DNA of 64,000 nucleotides from CAWGJF01 sp963715745 (lineage in GTDB: Bacteria; Bacteroidota; Ignavibacteria; Ignavibacteriales; Ignavibacteriaceae), in contig OY970271.1 of NCBI GenBank assembly GCA_963715745.1, positions 868,001 through 932,000 on the forward strand, given 5' to 3'. Below are positions 62,318-64,000 of this stretch, one piece after another. Under the pieces are notes generated by a model, which was given only the letters and a program-made list of their open reading frames with translations, had not been told where the DNA came from and searched no databases. Positions within the stretch are counted from its first letter, which is position 1. Each line of letters begins with the position of its first letter. Made by a program: the position numbers and the translations under genes.

Positions 62318-63166
62318 TTAATAAAGTTTTTGCCTTAAAGTCTCCAAATCTACTTTATGCACGTGATCAATCTTATTTCCTAAAAATAACTCTGCTACTT
62401 CTTTAAACTTCAGAGGAATATCACTCACATAAAATTCCTGCTTGCCTTTAGCATTACCTTCAGGCTTATCTGAATTATTTGTATTTAATAAATCCAGTTT
62501 TGTTAATTCAAGTTTCACAACTTCGGAAGATGCTACCCCGGAATCTATCAACGTGACATTTTCACCAATAACTTTCTGAATAACATTAGAAAGAATCGGG
62601 TAATGTGTGCAGCCTAAAACAAGCGTGTCAATCCCAAGATTTCTTAATTCGGATAAATATTCTTCGGCAATTTCGTAAGTTGCTTTGTGGTCGAGCCAGC
62701 CTTCTTCTGCAATAGGTACAAAAAGTGGACAGGCTTTTTCCACAACGTTTGCTTTTTTATTTAACCTGAGAATTTCCGATGAGTACGCTTTGTTGCCGGT
62801 AGTTGCCCTGGTACCAATCACACCTATTTTAAAATTTTTAGTTTTGTTTAATGCCATTGAAGCGCCGGGTTCAATCATCCCGATAATAGGTACATCAAAT
62901 CTTTTTTTGAGTTCACCAATTGCTATTGAAGAAGCAGTATTGCATGCAACCACAACTGCTTTAACATTATTACCAAGCAAAAAATTTGTGTTTTGAATTG
63001 AGTATTCAATAACTGTAGAGTTGGATTTAGAGCCGTAAGGTACACGTGCTGTGTCGCCGAAATAAATTATATCTTCCGAAGGTAACAATGCTGAAAGTCT
63101 TTTTACAACAGTCAGCCCGCCGATTCCTGAATCAAATACACCAATTGGTTTTTCGTTTTCTTTCAA
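62318..63166 (-). CDS. murI: Glutamate racemase
   Basis: 282 residues. IGVFDSGIGGLTVVKRLSAL (catalytic Asp, Ser), VVVACNTASSIAIGELKKRF (first catalytic Cys) and LVLGCTHYPILSNVIQKVIG (second Cys and His) are all intact. Makes D-glutamate for peptidoglycan in the cytoplasm. Ten nt separate it from the upstream glnD frame, so co-transcription is likely. Confidence 0.95.
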   Translation of the reverse strand: MKENEKPIGVFDSGIGGLTVVKRLSALLPSEDIIYFGDTARVPYGSKSNSTVIEYSIQNTNFLLGNNVKAVVVACNTASSIAIGELKKRFDVPIIGMIEPGASMALNKTKNFKIGVIGTRATTGNKAYSSEILRLNKKANVVEKACPLFVPIAEEGWLDHKATYEIAEEYLSELRNLGIDTLVLGCTHYPILSNVIQKVIGENVTLIDSGVASSEVVKLELTKLDLLNTNNSDKPEGNAKGKQEFYVSDIPLKFKEVAELFLGNKIDHVHKVDLETLRQKLY

Positions 63167-63176
63167 TCTCTGTTCC

Positions 63177-64000
63177 CTACAATAGTTGAGAAATAGTTTC
63201 TGTAAGTTCAGTCTGGATTAACCCGAAATCATTTGGAGAAATTTTATTGCCGTTCCGGTTTAAAACATAAAACGAATCAACTATGTCATCTCCTTTAGTT
63301 GAAATTTTTGCAAAGTAGATAGTAATTCCAAGCTCGTTCATTTTTCTTGTAACCTGGTAAAGAAACCCAAGCCTGTCGGGAGATGAGACATCGATGATTG
63401 TATATTTTTCGTGATTATCAAAAGTTATTTTAGCATTCCCGGAGCGTCCAAAAAGTTTTGTCTCGAGTCTTTTCCATCTTGATTTCATTATTGCAACTTC
63501 CTTCTGAAGCTGCAGCATTCCGCTAATCACAGCATCGAGATCATCCTTAATTTTTTCATATCGGTCAGTAGTAATTTTTTTGTGCGTCCTGAAATCAGTA
63601 ACATTGAATGTATCAATAACCAATCCGTCTTTTCTTGTAAATATTTTTGCATCATGAATATTTACATCATTTATCGCAAAAACTCCGCAGATTTTAGAAA
63701 GTAATGCGGGAATATCTTTTGTTATCACGGTAATATTTGTAAAGCCATTAATATTTTTGAATAAAACTGATAGTGATGTTCCCCGGTTTATTTCTTCGAT
63801 ATGCCGGGCTATTTCCTCAACAGAAAAGTTTTGCGAATATGTATCATCATTAATCGAATCAAAATGATCCTGGACATGTGTTTCATCAATAAACTCGGAA
63901 TGTTTGCTTACTTCGGTTGGAATAACATAAGTGGTTGACATAAGCAAATCTTCACCCGTGATTTTTTCTTCAAGCATTGCACGGCTTTTCCTGTAAAGCT
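63177..64000 (-). CDS. glnD: GlnD-like [PII] uridylyltransferase, C-terminal part (5' end outside window)
   Basis: The frame is open to the right edge; about 274 C-terminal residues are visible. Two ACT domains: VLFKNINGFTNITVITKDIP / ALLSKICGVFAINDVNIHDA and YTIIDVSSPDRLGFLYQVTR / KMNELGITIYFAKISTKGDD. Between them lies a linker helix (KSRWKRLETKLFG). This double-ACT tail is that of GlnD, the enzyme that senses glutamine and modifies PII; the nucleotidyltransferase and HD domains must lie outside. Loss of key residues cannot be judged. Confidence 0.85.
   Translation of the reverse strand, partial: LYRKSRAMLEEKITGEDLLMSTTYVIPTEVSKHSEFIDETHVQDHFDSINDDTYSQNFSVEEIARHIEEINRGTSLSVLFKNINGFTNITVITKDIPALLSKICGVFAINDVNIHDAKIFTRKDGLVIDTFNVTDFRTHKKITTDRYEKIKDDLDAVISGMLQLQKEVAIMKSRWKRLETKLFGRSGNAKITFDNHEKYTIIDVSSPDRLGFLYQVTRKMNELGITIYFAKISTKGDDIVDSFYVLNRNGNKISPNDFGLIQTELTETISQLL

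Noticed and set aside
1..64000. tRNA, rRNA and CRISPR arrays
   Set aside because: No cloverleaf with a GGTTCRA-type T-arm, no rRNA-like stretch and no regularly spaced repeats were seen on reading both strands; a covariance-model search would be more sensitive.

Overview
Organism. The window reads as low-GC chromosomal DNA from the Bacteroidota/Chlorobiota/Ignavibacteriota side of the FCB group, most likely an Ignavibacteria-like lineage. The main evidence is eight secreted proteins, plus one remnant, that end in a type IX secretion (T9SS, Por) sorting domain with the signature NxPNPFNPxTxIxYxIP followed by VYDxLGxxI and SG(V/I)Y(F/L)Y(Q/R)L. Other support comes from a VPS10/sortilin-like BNR protein, a DUF4295-like small protein and a Bacteroidota-type promoter. 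Shine-Dalgarno (SD) sequences of AGGAGG type precede many starts. Placement below this level is inference. No rRNA, tRNA, CRISPR array, transposase or phage module was seen.

Layout. 1-6.5 kb: a lipoprotein fragment, SRPBCC and DUF1761 genes, three T9SS or exported proteins, then a second SRPBCC copy flanked by truncated neighbours (a segmental duplication that landed in a T9SS gene), and a Crp/Fnr regulator. 6.5-10.4 kb: small genes, a solitary KhpA-type KH protein and decayed sequence. 10.4-19.8 kb: a DUF2779 nuclease-like protein, an EEP-family hydrolase, two T9SS proteins and a large sortilin-like protein. 20-26 kb: SDR, NUDIX, and a TetR-HlyD-MFS-TolC efflux operon with a visible operator. 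26-31 kb: transglutaminase-like/DUF350 pair, TPR lipoprotein/DUF456 pair, ferredoxin, SdiA-regulated-type lipoprotein. 31.4-39.3 kb: exopolysaccharide genes (initiating sugar-phosphate transferase, four glycosyltransferases, flippase, methyltransferase-like protein). 39.4-44.7 kb: NAD kinase, thioredoxin-like protein, and a tight operon of two ATP-grasp ligases, a GNAT acetyltransferase and a lysine-2,3-aminomutase-like radical SAM enzyme. 44.8-54.5 kb: housekeeping genes (recG, dgt, gpsA, plsY, a second KamA-like enzyme, an MGMT-type DNA repair gene, nfu, asparaginase). 54.6-62.1 kb: three T9SS proteins. 62.3-64 kb: murI and the 3' end of glnD.

How the genes work together. The T9SS cargo, efflux and polysaccharide genes suggest a cell that invests in its surface and extracellular space. 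The best candidate for an undescribed system is the KamA/GNAT/double ATP-grasp operon. It looks equipped to make a beta-amino acid, join it to another amino acid and acetylate it, possibly giving a compatible solute or a peptide product.

Broken genes. Several genes are interrupted by a single change: recG (1-nt frameshift), the largest T9SS gene (one in-frame TGA), a GT2 gene (frame discontinuity) and a small remnant near 7.3 kb. These are either real decay or assembly errors, and read data would decide. Two short palindromic elements appear to have inserted in frame inside T9SS sorting domains.
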